Of a DNA stretch of 64,000 nucleotides, positions 62,457-64,000 are shown in pieces. Both the position numbers and the translations under genes were made by a program. The stretch is from Nitrospirota bacterium (GTDB lineage Bacteria > Nitrospirota > Nitrospiria > Nitrospirales > Nitrospiraceae). The stretch is taken from positions 124,001-188,000 of the forward strand of contig JBFLWP010000002.1 in assembly GCA_040757595.1 (NCBI GenBank), in the 5' to 3' direction. The number at the start of each line of letters is the position of its first letter. Within the stretch, counting starts at the first letter, position 1. The notes under the pieces are model-generated. The model did not search any database. It worked only from the letters and a program-made list of their open reading frames with translations, and was not told the origin of the DNA.

Positions 62457-62846
62457 ATGACCGATGCCAAGTACCACACGCCGGAAGCCGGATCGCTGCA
62501 GGGGCGCCTGTTCCGTCCTGCGACCCAGCAGGAGCTTGCCGAAGCCATCGAGCTGGCCTTCGATTATCGGGGCGACGTCACGTTGGAGCTGGAGTCCGGC
62601 GAGACCGTCGAGGGCTACATTTTTAACCGCGTGCCCACCGGCGCCAGGCCGGTGCTCCACCTCTTTCCGAAGGGCCAGGACGAAGAGAGGGTGATCGCCT
62701 ACGCCGACGTCCGCACGATCGCCTTCACCGGCGAGGACACCGCTTCGGGCAAGTCCTGGGAAGCCTGGATCGCCAAAAAGGAATCCCAGCGCAAAGCCGA
62801 AGCGGAGCGGGCCGCCGCGGAGGCCCGGGCCCGCGGTCACCTGTGA
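62457..62846 (+). CDS. Hypothetical protein after hpnH
   Basis: ATG at 62457 is chosen for the ribosome site GAGAGAGGA. The 129-residue product has a beta-rich N-terminus (YRGDVTLELESGETVEGYIF, VIAYADVRTIAFTG) and an Ala/Glu/Arg helical tail. In the same direction as hpnH, about 77 bases away. Function is unknown. Confidence 0.6.
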   Translation: MTDAKYHTPEAGSLQGRLFRPATQQELAEAIELAFDYRGDVTLELESGETVEGYIFNRVPTGARPVLHLFPKGQDEERVIAYADVRTIAFTGEDTASGKSWEAWIAKKESQRKAEAERAAAEARARGHL

Positions 62847-62964
62847 ACGACGGATTCCGGCCGGTTTCGGCATCGTTTCTCCCAACTGAGTTCGTGCGGA
62901 GTTTCGCTCGGCCAGGGGCCGCCCATCCCTCCGTACCCCTTCTCGCAGCAGGCGAAATCGTTTA

Positions 62965-62993
62965 TTGACAAAGGGGAAAGCCTATGCTAAAAA
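62965..62993 (+). promoter_or_regulatory. Candidate extended -10 promoter
   Basis: TTGACA (62965-62970), 17 bases and TGC-TAAAAA (62985-62993). It overlaps a possible but unlikely ATG at 62984. Confidence 0.45.
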
Positions 62994-63100
62994 CTTCGCG
63001 CCCAAAATCGGGCGTGCCGTGTTTTTCTGAGGGTTTCCAAGGGTTGCCGCGATTGCGAACGCGGCAACCAACGGCTGCGGCGGCACGGTCGCCGAGACAC

Positions 63101-63643
63101 ATGGGGCAGGGGCCACGAAGCAGGAGGTTCTGGCAGGCCGGCTCGGCGTCGTCGGCTGTCAGGGCTCTCGCGATCGTGGCGATTACCTATGCGCCTGGCG
63201 TCGTGTCGGCCACGCACGAGGTGGATCACCGGTTCACGGTCGAAGGGTTCGTCTGCGGGAGCGACGGGAAGCCCGTGGCCGAGACCCAGGTGATCGTGAA
63301 GGATACGCGGGCTTCCGTGGGCGTCAGCGTCTACACGGACAGCCGAGGGTATTACAAGGCGACGCTGCATCTGCACAACGACAACCGGGGGGATCCGATC
63401 CTGGTCTCGGCGCTCCAGCAGGAGCAGCGGGTGACCGCGCAGTTCGACCCCAAGGATGTCGAGACGGAGCGGCTGGTCAAGGTCACCATCGGGTCCGGCT
63501 GCGAGACGGCGGGGGAGGAATCGTCGCCCTGGGTCTACTACGGAGCGGGAATCGGAATCGCGGCGGTGGCGGCGCTTGCCGGCGCCAGATTCTTCAGGAA
63601 GCGCCAACGGTCGCAGGGGCAGGGAAAGAGGCAGCGGAAATAG
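63101..63643 (+). CDS. Membrane-anchored carboxypeptidase-regulatory-like domain protein
   Basis: ATG at 63101 is preferred, since the open frame from 62984 overlaps the promoter. A signal segment (AVRALAIVAITYAPGVVSA) precedes a CarboxypepD_reg-like Ig fold (GFVCGSDGKPVAETQVIVK, DSRGYYKATLHLH), a linker and a C-terminal anchor helix (YYGAGIGIAAVAALAGARFF) with a basic tail. Probably an envelope-facing domain; function unknown. Confidence 0.6.
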   Translation: MGQGPRSRRFWQAGSASSAVRALAIVAITYAPGVVSATHEVDHRFTVEGFVCGSDGKPVAETQVIVKDTRASVGVSVYTDSRGYYKATLHLHNDNRGDPILVSALQQEQRVTAQFDPKDVETERLVKVTIGSGCETAGEESSPWVYYGAGIGIAAVAALAGARFFRKRQRSQGQGKRQRK

Positions 63644-63875
63644 CCGAGACGAAGCAAGGCGAAGAGGCCGGTCGCCTCACGAGATGTTCTAGGAGTCGGC
63701 GGCGCCGCACGGGCTGCCGGCAACCCTCAGGGCGGGTTGAGCGGGATGGCGCTTTTGCCTCAGGCCCGGCGGCCTGGACGAAAGCGTCTTTAATTTTGAG
63801 AGCCGGGCGCAGGGGCTTCTCGATCGAAAGGACGGTTCGGCGGGGAACCTCGAAGAAAGGAATGGGTGGGCACGT

Positions 63876-64000
63876 ATGAAACGTATGGCATGGACGAGGA
63901 CGATTTTCTTGGCAGGGATGGCGGGCATCGGCTTGTCGGTCGCGGGCTGCGGTGAGGAGGGCGAAGGGCCGATCGTGGCTCCGCCGCCGCCGCCGCCCGA
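63876..64000 (+). CDS. Lipoprotein, 3' end outside the window
   Basis: The N-terminus KRMAWTRTIFLAGMAGIGLS is followed by the lipobox SVAGC. It then runs into an acidic/Pro-rich linker that leaves the window. No function can be given. Confidence 0.6.
   Translation, partial: MKRMAWTRTIFLAGMAGIGLSVAGCGEEGEGPIVAPPPPPP

Overview
The window reads as a large mobile genetic element (about positions 1-53,500) followed by chromosome-like or accessory DNA (about 53,500-64,000). GC content is high and third codon positions are GC-rich. A hopanoid-type radical SAM gene (hpnH), secreted caspase/sulfatase-modifying-factor proteins and many dispersed intergenic repeats suggest an environmental Nitrospirota-like bacterium. 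That placement is an inference from gene content only.

Layout. Positions 1-12,400 hold a DNA-metabolism and regulation block: a ten-unit 25-bp palindromic repeat array, a strong sigma70 promoter with an overlapping palindrome, a (frameshifted?) sigma-like/HTH gene, a ParB-like protein, two RecD-like helicases, a RusA-like resolvase, an SF2 helicase, a CheY receiver and an outer-membrane-type protein. Positions 12,400-37,200 hold an F-type conjugation operon: traA, L, E, K, B, an IS1111-type insertion, a giant PKD-domain protein, V, C, an S26 peptidase, a TrbC-TraW fusion, DsbC, N, U, a thioredoxin-like protein, F, H and G. Positions 37,200-50,200 hold accessory genes: a small inverted membrane-protein operon, a fused nuclease-methyltransferase, a ParB/Srx-like protein, a NusA-like protein, a lipoprotein, a YbjQ-family protein, a lytic transglycosylase, a NusG-like protein and an HD-domain protein that could be a MobH-like relaxase. 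Positions 50,200-52,400 hold a type II partition locus (ParM-like actin, ParR-like partner, 71-bp centromere-like repeats) on the minus strand. Positions 52,400-54,060 hold a degenerate HsdR-N-like gene and an IS21 remnant. After that come two copies of a caspase-SUMF gene (the second broken by a 4-bp deletion), two toxin-antitoxin pairs, a tRNA-Cys 3' fragment, a CHAT remnant, REP-like repeats and the hpnH neighbourhood.

How it may work together. The tra genes would build an F-type pilus and mating channel. The partition locus, ParB-like protein and repeat array point to a plasmid or a plasmid-derived integrated element. The most unusual feature is a short motif, CCGTAATAT, found about 13 times. 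It sits at the heads or junctions of element transcription units, on the coding strand, and in several places is followed by AGCGTG/GTGTTGGTG. The same element encodes a sigma-like, a NusA-like and a NusG-like protein. I propose, as inference, that these form an element-specific transcription/antitermination circuit with its own leader signal, comparable to RfaH/ops but with a NusA-like partner.
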